Source: CAIYEO01 sp037139575 (GTDB lineage Bacteria; Patescibacteriota; Saccharimonadia; Saccharimonadales; UBA4665). Taken from it: a stretch of 64,000 bases of DNA. Below the pieces are notes generated by a model that made no database searches, was not told the DNA's origin, and saw only the letters and a list, made by a program, of their open reading frames with translations. Position 1 is the first letter of the stretch. The number at the start of each line of letters is the position of its first letter. The stretch is taken from positions 1 through 64,000 of the forward strand of contig JBAXGD010000002.1 of the NCBI GenBank assembly GCA_037139575.1. Reading direction: 5' to 3'. Of the stretch, positions 38,727-48,064 are shown piece after piece. Position numbers and translations under genes: made by a program.

Positions 38727-40475
38727 ATGAGTGCAATTGATGAAATTAAAGAGAGAGTTTCGATCGAGGACGTTGTAAGTCAATATGTTCAATTGAAACG
38801 TGCTGGTAGAAACTTCAAGGGCTTAAGTCCATTCAATTCAGAAAAAAGCCCAAGCTTTATTGTTAGCCCAGAAAAACAAATATGGCATGATTTCTCCAGT
38901 GGTAAAGGGGGTAATATATTTAGTTTCATCATGGAGATGGAAGGGGTAGATTTCCGAGGAGCTCTTGAAATTCTGGCTAGACAATCAGGAGTAGATTTAT
39001 CTAAATACGATAATAAATCTTATGCCAGAGATGCGAAAGTAAAAGAGAAGCTCTATGAAGCCCTAGAAATAGCCACTAAATTTTACCAAATTCATCTATC
39101 GAAAAATTCTACAGCTCAAGAGTATGTATTTAAAAAAAGAGGTATGGATAAGCCAACAGCACTATCGTTTAAAATAGGCTATTCTCCCAATTCTAGATCT
39201 GATTTATCTGACTATTTAATCAAGAAGGGCTTCAATACAGCTCAAATTAAAGGGGCTGGTCTTGGGATTGAGCGAGATGGCAAGATAATCGATATGTTTA
39301 GAGGTAGAATAATGATTCCTTTAACAGATCCAAACGGTCGAACAATAGGCTTCACAGCTAGAGAGCTTATTGCTGGACCAAGTTCCCCGAAATACATAAA
39401 TACTCCTCAGACAATACTTTACGACAAGAGCAGACATATTTTTGGCTTAGACAAAGCAAAGGAATCTATAAGAAAATTGAACTATGCAGTTGTTGTTGAG
39501 GGTAATATGGATGTCATATCTTCACATCAAGCTGGTGTGAGTCAGGTGGTGGCAACAGCGGGCACCGCCTTAACTGAGTACCATCTGAAAGGGCTAAACC
39601 GCTTTACTTCAGATATCCGTCTTTGCTTCGATCAGGATGCCGCAGGAATTAAGGCTACCGAGAGATCAATCCCAATAGCTTCAAAAGTTGGAGTTAGCTT
39701 GTCTATGATTAATATTAATGGCGGCAAAGATCCGGACGAGCTACTTAAGGCCAATCCTGATTCATGGCTTGAATCCATTAACAAACCTATCTATGCAGTG
39801 GATTGGCTTATTCAATATTACAAAGATGTTCTGGATCTAAATAGCGGACAGGGTAAGCGTGAATTTAGCGACATTGTGCTTAAAGTAATTAGAAGCATCA
39901 CCGATCCCGTAGAGAAGGATCACTATCTCACAAAAGTCGCTGAGCTTATTAACGTCTCCAAGGATGCTCTTGAGACAAAAATTGGAACCCAAAAAACTGA
40001 CAGTGCAATTCTCAAACACAATAAAGTTGAACACCAAAAGAACCATCGTAATTATGATTTGAGTAGATACCAGAATCATTTTCTAAGCATTGTTATCAAT
40101 CACCCAGAACTGAGAATATTATTACATTCAATGTCAGAAGAGATGTTTGCAACTGATGAGTCAAAAAAATTATTCAAATTCATAGTTAAGAATAAGGAAA
40201 TTACAGATTTCAGCATACCCCTAGATGACTTGCAAAATATCGGCGACTATATTAAAGTATTGTTATTACAGTATGATGAACTATATAAGGTTCAATCTAC
40301 GACAGAACTTCATTATGAAGCAAGCCTTTTGCAGGCACAGATAATACAACAATACGTAAAACAAAGAAAACAAGCCATTTCAATACTGCTTAGTGATGCA
40401 AATCCTAGCCAGGCACAACAATTATTAACAGAAGCAAAAGACCTAGATAAACTATTAAGAAACAATAAGGACTAA
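38727..40475 (+). CDS. dnaG: DNA primase DnaG, zinc-ligand-less
   Basis: A 582-residue primase that makes RNA primers at the replication fork. The N-terminal domain keeps the fold motifs (GLSPFNSEKSPSF, VSPEKQIW, GGNIFSFIM), but the four zinc ligands of E. coli DnaG (Cys40, His43, Cys61, Cys64) are Ser34, Asn37, Asp55 and Ser58 here. The TOPRIM core has VVEGNMDVI (about 260-268) and CFDQDAAG. The C-terminal helicase-binding region is present. It is followed 3 bp later by rpoD, as in the classical macromolecular synthesis operon (rpsU is not next to it). Confidence 0.93.
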   Translation: MSAIDEIKERVSIEDVVSQYVQLKRAGRNFKGLSPFNSEKSPSFIVSPEKQIWHDFSSGKGGNIFSFIMEMEGVDFRGALEILARQSGVDLSKYDNKSYARDAKVKEKLYEALEIATKFYQIHLSKNSTAQEYVFKKRGMDKPTALSFKIGYSPNSRSDLSDYLIKKGFNTAQIKGAGLGIERDGKIIDMFRGRIMIPLTDPNGRTIGFTARELIAGPSSPKYINTPQTILYDKSRHIFGLDKAKESIRKLNYAVVVEGNMDVISSHQAGVSQVVATAGTALTEYHLKGLNRFTSDIRLCFDQDAAGIKATERSIPIASKVGVSLSMININGGKDPDELLKANPDSWLESINKPIYAVDWLIQYYKDVLDLNSGQGKREFSDIVLKVIRSITDPVEKDHYLTKVAELINVSKDALETKIGTQKTDSAILKHNKVEHQKNHRNYDLSRYQNHFLSIVINHPELRILLHSMSEEMFATDESKKLFKFIVKNKEITDFSIPLDDLQNIGDYIKVLLLQYDELYKVQSTTELHYEASLLQAQIIQQYVKQRKQAISILLSDANPSQAQQLLTEAKDLDKLLRNNKD

Positions 40476-40478
40476 TAA

Positions 40479-41603
40479 ATGAGCAGAAAAGCTAAAGTAA
40501 CAATGCCAACACCTGAAGAGATGGATGCATTAAAACAGCAACTATTTGATAAGGCTAAAAAAGATGGTCAGATTGATCAAAAAGAAATCCTAAAAGTATT
40601 CAGTGAATCACCAGAAAATGTTGAAATCCTAGATTCTCTTTATAGTGATTTAGCAGAAGCAAACCTTGAAGTAGTTAGCGAACCAAGTACTGAAGAATTT
40701 TCAGATGAATGGGTACTTGAGAACGGCGAAGAAGAAGAGGTCGTAACTAATGACACAAGCTATATTGATGATATCGCTGATGATTCCGTCAGACTCTACT
40801 TAAGAGAAATCGGTAAAATCCCATTATTATCTTCAGAAGATGAATTGGCGCTTGCTCAAAGAGTTGTGGCAGGCGATATGGACGCTAAAGCAAAAATGGC
40901 AGAAGCAAACATGCGTTTAGTGGTATCGATTGCCAAAAGATATGTTGGTAGAGGACTAGATTTATTGGACTTAATTCAAGAAGGTAACACTGGGCTACTA
41001 AGAGCTGTTGAGAAATTTGACCCAGATAAAGGATTCAAGTTCTCAACCTATGCAACTTGGTGGATTAGACAGGCTATAACCCGAGCTATTGCAGATCAGG
41101 CAAGAGTAATCCGTATACCTGTTCACATGGTTGAAACTATCAACAAACTACTTAGAACACAAAGAAGATTAACCCAGGAACTTAATCGTGAACCAACTAG
41201 CGAAGAAATAGCTAAGGCTATGGAAATCGAAGTAGAAAAAGTTGAACACATCATGAAGATTAAGCAGGATATTAGCAGTCTTGATGCCAGCATTAAGGAT
41301 GACGAAGAAGAATCGGTTCTTTCAGACTTCATTGAAGATGAAGACACAATTAGTCCTGAAGAATCTGCGACTGGACAGTTAATGAAAGAGCAGATAAAAA
41401 CTCTACTTGGGGCTTTAACAGAGAGAGAGCAGAAGATTCTAAAGCTACGTTTTGGTCTAGAAGATGGAAAATATCATACACTTGAAGAAGTCGGACAAGA
41501 ATTTAGCGTCACAAGAGAAAGAATTAGACAAATTGAAGCAAAAGCTCTTGCTAAACTTCGAAAACACAAAGATTCAAAGAAGCTGCACGACTATATTAGC
41601 TAA
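40479..41603 (+). CDS. rpoD: Primary sigma factor RpoD (sigma-70)
   Basis: A 374-residue housekeeping sigma factor. A short region 1.1-like N-terminus is followed by region 1.2 (DDSVRLYLREIGKIPLLS), region 2.4 (STYATWWIRQAITRAIADQ), region 3 and region 4.2 (LEEVGQEFSVTRERIRQIEA), which reads the -35. The presence of all regions fits the many TTGACA/TATAAT-type promoters in this window. The gene for a P-loop kinase follows 2 bp later. Confidence 0.96.
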   Translation: MSRKAKVTMPTPEEMDALKQQLFDKAKKDGQIDQKEILKVFSESPENVEILDSLYSDLAEANLEVVSEPSTEEFSDEWVLENGEEEEVVTNDTSYIDDIADDSVRLYLREIGKIPLLSSEDELALAQRVVAGDMDAKAKMAEANMRLVVSIAKRYVGRGLDLLDLIQEGNTGLLRAVEKFDPDKGFKFSTYATWWIRQAITRAIADQARVIRIPVHMVETINKLLRTQRRLTQELNREPTSEEIAKAMEIEVEKVEHIMKIKQDISSLDASIKDDEEESVLSDFIEDEDTISPEESATGQLMKEQIKTLLGALTEREQKILKLRFGLEDGKYHTLEEVGQEFSVTRERIRQIEAKALAKLRKHKDSKKLHDYIS

Positions 41604-41605
41604 AG

Positions 41606-42211
41606 ATGAATAATACTGAAAATATTGTGGGAATTGGTGGCTATAGTAGGTCTGGCAAAGATACGCTCGCAACATTGCTACTTAGTGCTGGTTATTTTGG
41701 AATTTCCGTCGGAGATATTGCTAGGGAATATTCTATGGAGCGCCATAAGGATTCAAAATCACCGATTTCAAGAATTAATTTAACAGAGACGTCAAATTGG
41801 TTGAGAGAACAAAAAGGCCCTGATGTTTTCATGAAGATTGCTCTCGATAAATATAGACAAGCCCTTAAAACTAAGGAATATAAGGGAATGCTGATTTGGA
41901 GTATTAGAGCACCAATTGAGGCAGACTTTATTATTAAAAATAAAGGGACGCTTATTTGGATAGATTCCAAAGCCAAAACCAGGTATAAAAGATTTTTAGA
42001 AAACTTGCGTACGGGTGAGGTAAGTATTGATTTTGATGAGTACCTAAGGCAAGAACAAACCCAGGTAGTTCCACAGCCCGATATTGATCCCCTAATTCAA
42101 ATGAATATGGATTATGTAAAAGAGAAGGCTAATTTGACGCTTGATAACAATTTTGAAGGCACAGAAAAATTCCTAGAATATGCTAAACAGAGAGTAAATA
42201 GTATTTTATAA
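41606..42211 (+). CDS. P-loop nucleotide kinase-like protein
   Basis: A 201-residue P-loop protein. The Walker A GIGGYSRSGKDT lies at about 9-20, and a LIWSIRAPIEADFI strand and a lid-like arginine stretch (KTRYKRFLENLR) follow. This resembles dephospho-CoA kinase- and AAA_18-type nucleoside kinases (deoxynucleotide monophosphate kinase-like). The substrate is unknown. It is in operon order behind dnaG-rpoD. Confidence 0.65.
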   Translation: MNNTENIVGIGGYSRSGKDTLATLLLSAGYFGISVGDIAREYSMERHKDSKSPISRINLTETSNWLREQKGPDVFMKIALDKYRQALKTKEYKGMLIWSIRAPIEADFIIKNKGTLIWIDSKAKTRYKRFLENLRTGEVSIDFDEYLRQEQTQVVPQPDIDPLIQMNMDYVKEKANLTLDNNFEGTEKFLEYAKQRVNSIL

Positions 42212-42242
42212 AGCTTGAGCTAATCTATTGTCGATGCTAGGG

Positions 42243-42248
42243 TATAAT
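42243..42248 (+). promoter_or_regulatory. -10 box of polA
   Basis: TATAAT ends 7 nt before the ATG at 42256, leaderless-type. Confidence 0.55.
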
Positions 42249-42255
42249 TAGTTTA

Positions 42256-44907
42256 ATGACTGAGCAAAGAAAAAAACTAGTAATCATTGACGGAAAAAGC
42301 GTTTTCTATAGAGGCTATTATGCTATGCCAAATTTATCCACTAAGGACGGTATATCTACTGGAGGTGTTTATGGTTTTGCAGTTATGGCACTTGAGGTTA
42401 TTAGGAAGCTGAAGCCAGATTATGTAGCTGTTGCCTGGGATAAGCCCAAAACTAACATTAGAAAAAGATTAGAGCTATATCCAAAATATAAGGCAGGTAG
42501 AAAGCCTGCGCCTGCAGATTTCTACGATCAAATACCAATTCTACACGAATTACTGGATGCTTTTGGTTGGCCACTTTATGAGCTTGATGACTATGAAGCA
42601 GACGATATTTTGGGAACATTAGCTGCTCAGGCAAAAGATAAAAATATCGAAACATTACTTGTGACTAGCGATATGGATGTTCTTCAACTGGTTAACTCAC
42701 ATACCCACGCATATTTACTCAAAACTGGTTTAAGTAAGATTGATCTATATAATCCAGATAATTTTGTCGATAAATATGGATTACAGCCAAGTCAGTTCCT
42801 CGACCTAAAAGCCCTTATGGGAGACAGCAGCGATAATATTCCAGGAGTTCCCGGCATTGGACCAAAAACTGCTATTGAACTACTCAAGGAATATAAAACA
42901 CTAGATGGAGTCTATGAAAATCTAGATCTAATGAAAAATACTGTTTCGGCTAAATTAAGAAATGGTAAAGACTTGGCATATTTAAGCCATAAGTTGGCCG
43001 AGATTTGGCTAGACGCTCCAATAAAACTTAATTTAGAAGAGGTTGACGGGACTAAAGCAAAGCCCGAACTAATCTTGGAACTGCTTAATAAGCTTGAATT
43101 TAAATCTTTGGTAAGACAATTGCCTGAAATCATGAAAGTCGATGCCGTTGTTTCGGAAAAAGCCCAGGATGCTTCTGATTACAAAGTAAAAAGACATATA
43201 ATTGATTCCGATTCAGCCTTAGAGGATTTCAGTCTAGCTGATGTTAGAAAAATAATGCTAACTTCCAGAAGTCGTGGTAAGCACGGATCTAATCCCGAGA
43301 TATTGTTTATTAGCCCAGACCCCCAAAATGTATACATACTAGAACTTGCAAAATTAGATCCTAAAATGGTCACAAATAAGATTAAGCCATTAATTAATGA
43401 CAACATGATACAAAAAATTGGCTACGATTTAAAGAATACAATCGAAGCTCTGGCTAATCTGGGTTTATTTTTATCTAGCGTTGATCATGATGTCATGATA
43501 GCTTCATTTCTACTAAATAGTCTAAGAAGGGATCAATCAATTAAGGCCTTAGCTTCTGACGAACTTGATATTGAGTCGGTAGATTTTAGCAATCTTAGTA
43601 GTGAAGAACTAATTGAGCGATCCGACCAAATGATTGGAATTCTGTGGGCACTATATAACAAGCAGGCTCCAGCTCTAATCAGGACAGGTAGTTTGTCAAA
43701 ACTAGCTAAAGATATTGAGTGGCCAATAATACCTGTACTTGCAAAAATGGAATCTGAAGGCATCCTACTCGATACTAAATATCTAGAAAACTTTTCACAT
43801 GAGATTAATGACCTAGTGAGCGACCTTGAACAAAAAATCTATACTCACGCTGGCACCGAATTCAATATAAGTTCGCCAGCTCAATTGTCTGATATCCTTT
43901 TTGATAAGATGAAAATACCTTCAGAGGGTATCAAAAAAGGTAAAACAGCTTTTTCAACTGCTGCAAGCGAACTTGAAAAATTGAAGGATTCTCACCCAAT
44001 AATTGCCTTAATATCTAGCTACAGGGAAGTCACTAAATTGAAGACAACATATGTAGATGCTCTACCTAAGATGGTTGATGCTAAATCAAGACTTCATACC
44101 ACTTTCAACCTGACAATTGCTCAGACGGGCCGGTTGAGCTCGACAGATCCTAATTTGCAGAACATACCCGTAAGAACAGATTTAGGTAAAAGAATAAGAA
44201 CTGCCTTTATCGCCGGAAAGGGCAGAACGTTTATAAACGCCGATTATTCACAGTTTGAGCTTAGAATCGCGGCACATTTATCTCAAGATCAAGACGTTAT
44301 AGATCAATTTAATAATGATATTGATGTTCATTCGACTACTGCAGCACTAATATATAACCGCGCAATAGACGACGTTACTAAAAATATGAGAAGAGAAGCT
44401 AAGGTCGTTAATTTCGGCGTAATGTACGGACTTGGATCTCACGGACTGGCTTCGGGAACTGGAATGAGCTATGCCCAAGCCAAACATTTTATTGATAGAT
44501 TTTTTGAAGTTCGTCCTAAACTTAAGGAATATATTGAAAAGATCAGGAAACAGGCAATGGAAGATGGATTTGTTGAGGATATATTCGGTAGAAGAAGACC
44601 GACTCCAGATATTAAATCCACTAATTTTGCTGTTAGAGAAGCGGCAGTTAGGGCAGCTGTTAACATGCCTTTTCAGGGTTCAGCTGCTGACATTATGAAA
44701 AAAGCTATGATTGATCTCGATAAAGAATTAGATCAATATGATGCCAAAATGCTTCTACAAATACATGACTCCGTCTTGGTTGAAGTAGATGATAAACATG
44801 CAGAAAAAGTAGCTTCAATAATTAAAGAAACTATGGAAAATGCCGTTAAGCTTTCTGTTAAATTAACAGTAGATGTTGTGACTGCTAAAAATTGGGGGCT
44901 GCTCTAG
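42256..44907 (+). CDS. polA: DNA polymerase I (proofreading domain degenerate)
   Basis: An 883-residue family A polymerase for primer removal and repair. The 5' nuclease domain (1-290) has DDYEADDILGT and GDSSDNIPGVPGIGPKTA. The 3'-5' exonuclease-like domain (about 310-480) lacks the Exo I DxE pair and the Exo II N-x-x-x-D pattern, so proofreading is predicted to be absent, as in Bacillus and Thermus PolI. The polymerase has motif A DYSQFELRIAAHL, motif B RREAKVVNFGVMYG and motif C QIHDSVLVEV. Confidence 0.96.
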   Translation: MTEQRKKLVIIDGKSVFYRGYYAMPNLSTKDGISTGGVYGFAVMALEVIRKLKPDYVAVAWDKPKTNIRKRLELYPKYKAGRKPAPADFYDQIPILHELLDAFGWPLYELDDYEADDILGTLAAQAKDKNIETLLVTSDMDVLQLVNSHTHAYLLKTGLSKIDLYNPDNFVDKYGLQPSQFLDLKALMGDSSDNIPGVPGIGPKTAIELLKEYKTLDGVYENLDLMKNTVSAKLRNGKDLAYLSHKLAEIWLDAPIKLNLEEVDGTKAKPELILELLNKLEFKSLVRQLPEIMKVDAVVSEKAQDASDYKVKRHIIDSDSALEDFSLADVRKIMLTSRSRGKHGSNPEILFISPDPQNVYILELAKLDPKMVTNKIKPLINDNMIQKIGYDLKNTIEALANLGLFLSSVDHDVMIASFLLNSLRRDQSIKALASDELDIESVDFSNLSSEELIERSDQMIGILWALYNKQAPALIRTGSLSKLAKDIEWPIIPVLAKMESEGILLDTKYLENFSHEINDLVSDLEQKIYTHAGTEFNISSPAQLSDILFDKMKIPSEGIKKGKTAFSTAASELEKLKDSHPIIALISSYREVTKLKTTYVDALPKMVDAKSRLHTTFNLTIAQTGRLSSTDPNLQNIPVRTDLGKRIRTAFIAGKGRTFINADYSQFELRIAAHLSQDQDVIDQFNNDIDVHSTTAALIYNRAIDDVTKNMRREAKVVNFGVMYGLGSHGLASGTGMSYAQAKHFIDRFFEVRPKLKEYIEKIRKQAMEDGFVEDIFGRRRPTPDIKSTNFAVREAAVRAAVNMPFQGSAADIMKKAMIDLDKELDQYDAKMLLQIHDSVLVEVDDKHAEKVASIIKETMENAVKLSVKLTVDVVTAKNWGLL

Positions 44908-44913
44908 TTAATA

Positions 44914-44942
44914 TTGTAAAAACATGACTAATATGTTATACT
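44914..44942 (+). promoter_or_regulatory. Promoter of the 191-aa gene
   Basis: TTGTAA (44914-44919), 17 bp, TATACT (44937-44942). An AGAGG ribosome-binding site lies at about 44955. Confidence 0.6.
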
Positions 44943-44964
44943 AGACGTTAATTAAGAGGTAATT

Positions 44965-45540
44965 ATGAGATATATTGTTGCTGCATTGATCACAATAGGT
45001 TTACTGGCTACAGTTGTAGTACTAATCATTAAGGGCATCTCAAGTCCTTCAGTTAAAGCTCCTACAATATCTCTGAATTCACAATCAAACACACCCATAC
45101 AGTTATCTTATGTTCAAGACGGCATCATCAATAATGATATATTACATAGATCAATTACGATTAGTGTTAACCGATCAAATATAAATATGACTATTTATAA
45201 AGGTTACCAGGGCGAAGTACTAACTAGTTATAATTTTCCAAACAATGAAAAGTCATTTAAGAGCTTTTTGGGTTCAATGGGCTCACTTGGTTTTACCAGT
45301 AAGAGAGTATCAGCATATAAAACATCTACCGGACTTTGCCCACTTGGCTATAGATATAGCTTTAATGTCGTGAATTCTTCGGTACCTACTTTCAATCAGA
45401 ATCTTTGGTCTACTAACTGTGGTCAGGGAACTATGGCTGGAAATACTAGTCAAATCGCTTCAGTTATGCAGAATCAGGTTCCAGACTACTGGACGCTTCT
45501 CAATAATATTAGTTTAGAACAGACAACTATCCAATCCTAA
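44965..45540 (+). CDS. Membrane-anchored extracytoplasmic protein, 191 aa
   Basis: A signal-anchor helix (about 4-24) is followed by a beta-rich Ser/Thr/Asn domain with two cysteines (TGLCPLGYRYSFNVV and WSTNCGQGTMAG) that could form a disulfide outside the cell. It has no known motif that I recognise. The 3' end overlaps the convergent small gene by 14 bp. Confidence 0.6.
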   Translation: MRYIVAALITIGLLATVVVLIIKGISSPSVKAPTISLNSQSNTPIQLSYVQDGIINNDILHRSITISVNRSNINMTIYKGYQGEVLTSYNFPNNEKSFKSFLGSMGSLGFTSKRVSAYKTSTGLCPLGYRYSFNVVNSSVPTFNQNLWSTNCGQGTMAGNTSQIASVMQNQVPDYWTLLNNISLEQTTIQS

Positions 45541-45763
45541 AGATCATTTTTCGACTAACATTGCACTCATCAGCCAATTGACTAGAACCGAGGCGTAATT
45601 CATTTATTAGGGCTGATCGAGGCGAAGATATTATGAGTGAATTATTCTTGATAGATATTTTTACCTCTGTCTCAAATTTTTTGAATATATAATTCTTAAT
45701 AACCTTAATTTCATCTGGCTCTTCTATTCTTCTTCTTCCTAATATTTCTGCAATGTCATCCAT
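45527..45763 (-). CDS. Short DUF721/DciA-like protein, 78 aa
   Basis: A 78-residue protein whose second half (VKISIKNNSLIISSPRSALINELRL) matches the KH-like core of DciA/DUF721 replicative-helicase loaders, which read L-x-I-x-V-xSS-x-LxQEL-R. It lacks any tail region. If correct it would help load the replicative helicase DnaB, in keeping with nearby dnaG and polA. The match is by eye and short. Confidence 0.45.
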   Translation of the reverse strand: MDDIAEILGRRRIEEPDEIKVIKNYIFKKFETEVKISIKNNSLIISSPRSALINELRLGSSQLADECNVSRKMIFRIG

Positions 45764-45780
45764 ATGACTATTATAACTGA

Positions 45781-45786
45781 TACAAT
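45781..45786 (+). promoter_or_regulatory. -10 box of mutM
   Basis: TACAAT ends 9 nt before the ATG at 45796. Confidence 0.45.
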
Positions 45787-45795
45787 ATTTAGACT

Positions 45796-46668
45796 ATGCC
45801 AGAATTGCCAGAGGTTGAGACCGTTAAGAACGGATTGAACAGACTATTGAAAAATAAAAAAATAGTCTCAGTTAAATTTGATTGGCCGAAAGGTTTTCCA
45901 AATAGTGAAGCTGACGTCAATAAGTTCCTAATTGGCTCACAAATAATCCATACACGTCGAAGGGGTAAGTCGCTAATAATTCAATTAAGCTCAGGCTATT
46001 GTCTAGTTATTCATCTTAAAATGACAGGACAGTTAGTAATTAGGGGAGATAAACAATTTGGCGCAGGTCACCCGAGTGATTCTTTGGTAGGCCCACTTCC
46101 AGATAGATCAACAAGAGTAATCTTCTCACTAGATGATGAATCAAAATTATTTTTCAATGATCAACGCAAGTTTGGCTGGATAAGACTTATTCCTGAAGTT
46201 GAAGTAGATCATTTAGATTTTATGAAAAGATTAGGACCTGAGCCACTTAGCGCAGACTTTAAGCCGAGCGAGTTTCGAAGCAGGGTCAGGAGAAGGAGGA
46301 ACAGTTCTATAAAAGCAACAATACTTGATCAATCGGTGCTGGCTGGCGTAGGCAATATTTACGCTGACGAGAGTTTATGGATGGCAAAAATTCATCCAAG
46401 CTCATTAAGTGGAACGTTATCCGACGCCAAGCTAAATTTATTGTTCAATTCCATAAAAGAAGTTTTAAAAAAGAGTATTGATCTTGGCGGATCAACTGAT
46501 CGTAACTATGTAGACGCAGAAGGAAAAAGGGGAAGTTATTTAGAGTTTGCGAATGTTTTTAGGCGTGAAGGAAAGATGTGTAACCGCTGCGGCTCCGAGA
46601 TATTAAAAATTAGAGTTGCTACTCGGGGGACCCATTATTGTCCAAAATGCCAAAGGAAAACTAAATGA
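45796..46668 (+). CDS. mutM: Formamidopyrimidine-DNA glycosylase MutM (Fpg)
   Basis: A 290-residue base-excision enzyme for oxidised purines. It begins MPELPEVETV (catalytic Pro2 and Glu3), has QSVLAGVGNIYADESLW in the H2TH domain, and ends with an intact C-terminal zinc finger (MCNRCGSEI...RGTHYCPKCQ). The ATG of holA overlaps its stop (46665-46668). Confidence 0.96.
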   Translation: MPELPEVETVKNGLNRLLKNKKIVSVKFDWPKGFPNSEADVNKFLIGSQIIHTRRRGKSLIIQLSSGYCLVIHLKMTGQLVIRGDKQFGAGHPSDSLVGPLPDRSTRVIFSLDDESKLFFNDQRKFGWIRLIPEVEVDHLDFMKRLGPEPLSADFKPSEFRSRVRRRRNSSIKATILDQSVLAGVGNIYADESLWMAKIHPSSLSGTLSDAKLNLLFNSIKEVLKKSIDLGGSTDRNYVDAEGKRGSYLEFANVFRREGKMCNRCGSEILKIRVATRGTHYCPKCQRKTK

Positions 46669-47585
46669 TAACAGTTATCACGGGCAATAATGATCTTCTG
46701 AGAGGTGATTTCTTGCATAAAAAAGTAGCCGATTTCATTAAAATTAATGGCGATTTTTCTGTTGAGAAAATTTCTGCGGAGAATTCTGACTATCTTGGAA
46801 TTAAAAGTGCTATGAACAGCTTGCCATTCCTAGTTAGCAAGAAGCTGATTGTGCTTTATGAGCCAGGGAGTATTAAGGAATTAGCCGAAAATATTGAAGA
46901 GGTCATAGAACTTGTTAGTGACGATGTAGATATAATTATTTATGAACCCAACATAGATAAGCGGACTACCTATTTCAAGAAGTTAAAGAAGATTGAGGAT
47001 TTTAATGAATTTCCTAAATTAGACTCATTTAAATTAAACAAATGGGCAGTAGATTATGCCGCTAAAGCCGGGGGCAAGATTTCTGGTTCTAATGCTGATC
47101 ATTTAATAAGGAGAGTGGGCGACAACCAGCTCTTATTAAAAAATGAAATAGACAAGCTGATCTTATTCGATTCAGACATTAACTTAAAAAATATCGAAGC
47201 TATGACGGTACAGATTCCAAGTAGCACTATATTTAATCTGCTCGATAGCGCTTTAAGTGGAAATAGAAAAAATGTTATACGAGTGTTTGAGGAACAAAAA
47301 GATCTTAGGGTTGATTCAAAGCAAATAATGTCACTTTTAGCTTGGCAGCTTCATGTTCTTGCAACCGTTAAAACTATTAGCTCTTCTAGCCCTAGTGAGA
47401 TAGTTTCAAAAAGCGGGTTGAGTAGATATACGGTTGACGGTGCTTTAAGATTACTAGACAGAATAAGCCTAGAAGAATTAAAAAACATTGTCAGTAGGGC
47501 GCTAGATTTAGACATAAAATTAAAAACTGTAACAATTGATGCTGATGAGGCAGTGTTACAGTTCTTATTAACTATAAAGAAATAG
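46665..47585 (+). CDS. holA: DNA polymerase III delta subunit HolA
   Basis: A 306-residue clamp-loader subunit. ITGNNDLLRGDFLHKKVADF begins the AAA-like N-terminal domain, and LLKNEIDKLILF and FNLLDSALSGNRKNVI are family motifs. It opens the sliding clamp during loading. It is coupled to mutM by an ATGA overlap, and the convergent rpsT begins at the very next base. Confidence 0.85.
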   Translation: MITVITGNNDLLRGDFLHKKVADFIKINGDFSVEKISAENSDYLGIKSAMNSLPFLVSKKLIVLYEPGSIKELAENIEEVIELVSDDVDIIIYEPNIDKRTTYFKKLKKIEDFNEFPKLDSFKLNKWAVDYAAKAGGKISGSNADHLIRRVGDNQLLLKNEIDKLILFDSDINLKNIEAMTVQIPSSTIFNLLDSALSGNRKNVIRVFEEQKDLRVDSKQIMSLLAWQLHVLATVKTISSSSPSEIVSKSGLSRYTVDGALRLLDRISLEELKNIVSRALDLDIKLKTVTIDADEAVLQFLLTIKK

Positions 47586-47927
47586 TTATTTTTTTGTTGT
47601 TTTAGCTTTTGGCTTGGCTGCTGCTTTCTTAGGAGCTGCTTTTTTAGCTGGAGCTGCTTTCTTAGGAGCCTTTGATGCTGCCTTAGCTTGTGAAGCGAGT
47701 TGCTTCTGGATTCTTGCTGCTTTGTTCTTGTGAATAACATTCTTCTTAGCGGCCTTTGATACTGCACTTTGTGCTGCAGAATGAGACTTATCGGTCTTCT
47801 TTCCTGTTGCAATATCCTTGTAAAGGGACTTAATAGCAGACTTTAGTGTTCTTTTTGTCTTTGAGTTTCTAACAGCAGCTTTTTTAGCTACCTTTACTCG
47901 TTTTTTTGCTGATTTGATAATTGGCAT
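47586..47927 (-). CDS. rpsT: Ribosomal protein S20
   Basis: A 113-residue 30S protein. MPIIKSAKKRVKVAKKAAVRNSKTKRTLKSAI is the S20 N-terminus that binds 16S rRNA. The C-terminal ~30 residues are an extra Ala/Lys/Pro tail (KKAAPAKKAAPKKAAAKPK) not in E. coli S20, probably disordered and RNA-binding. Confidence 0.93.
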   Translation of the reverse strand: MPIIKSAKKRVKVAKKAAVRNSKTKRTLKSAIKSLYKDIATGKKTDKSHSAAQSAVSKAAKKNVIHKNKAARIQKQLASQAKAASKAPKKAAPAKKAAPKKAAAKPKAKTTKK

Positions 47928-48009
47928 TTATTAGTTATCCTTATTTATTAATTCAAGAACCAACTATACTAAAGAATTACCCCTTTTGTAAAGAGGAGAG
48001 CAAAAATAC

Positions 48010-48038
48010 TCGACAAGCTATAGTATTTATGCTAATTT
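48010..48038 (+). promoter_or_regulatory. Extended -10 promoter of the 545-aa gene
   Basis: TCGACA (48010-48015), 17 bp, TAATTT (48033-48038) with TGC just upstream. The same TACTCGACAA...TATGCTAAT arrangement with 21-bp offset occurs before the Fic-type gene at 63506-63535. Confidence 0.5.
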
Positions 48039-48064
48039 ATACTTAACAAAGCTTAAACAAAAAT

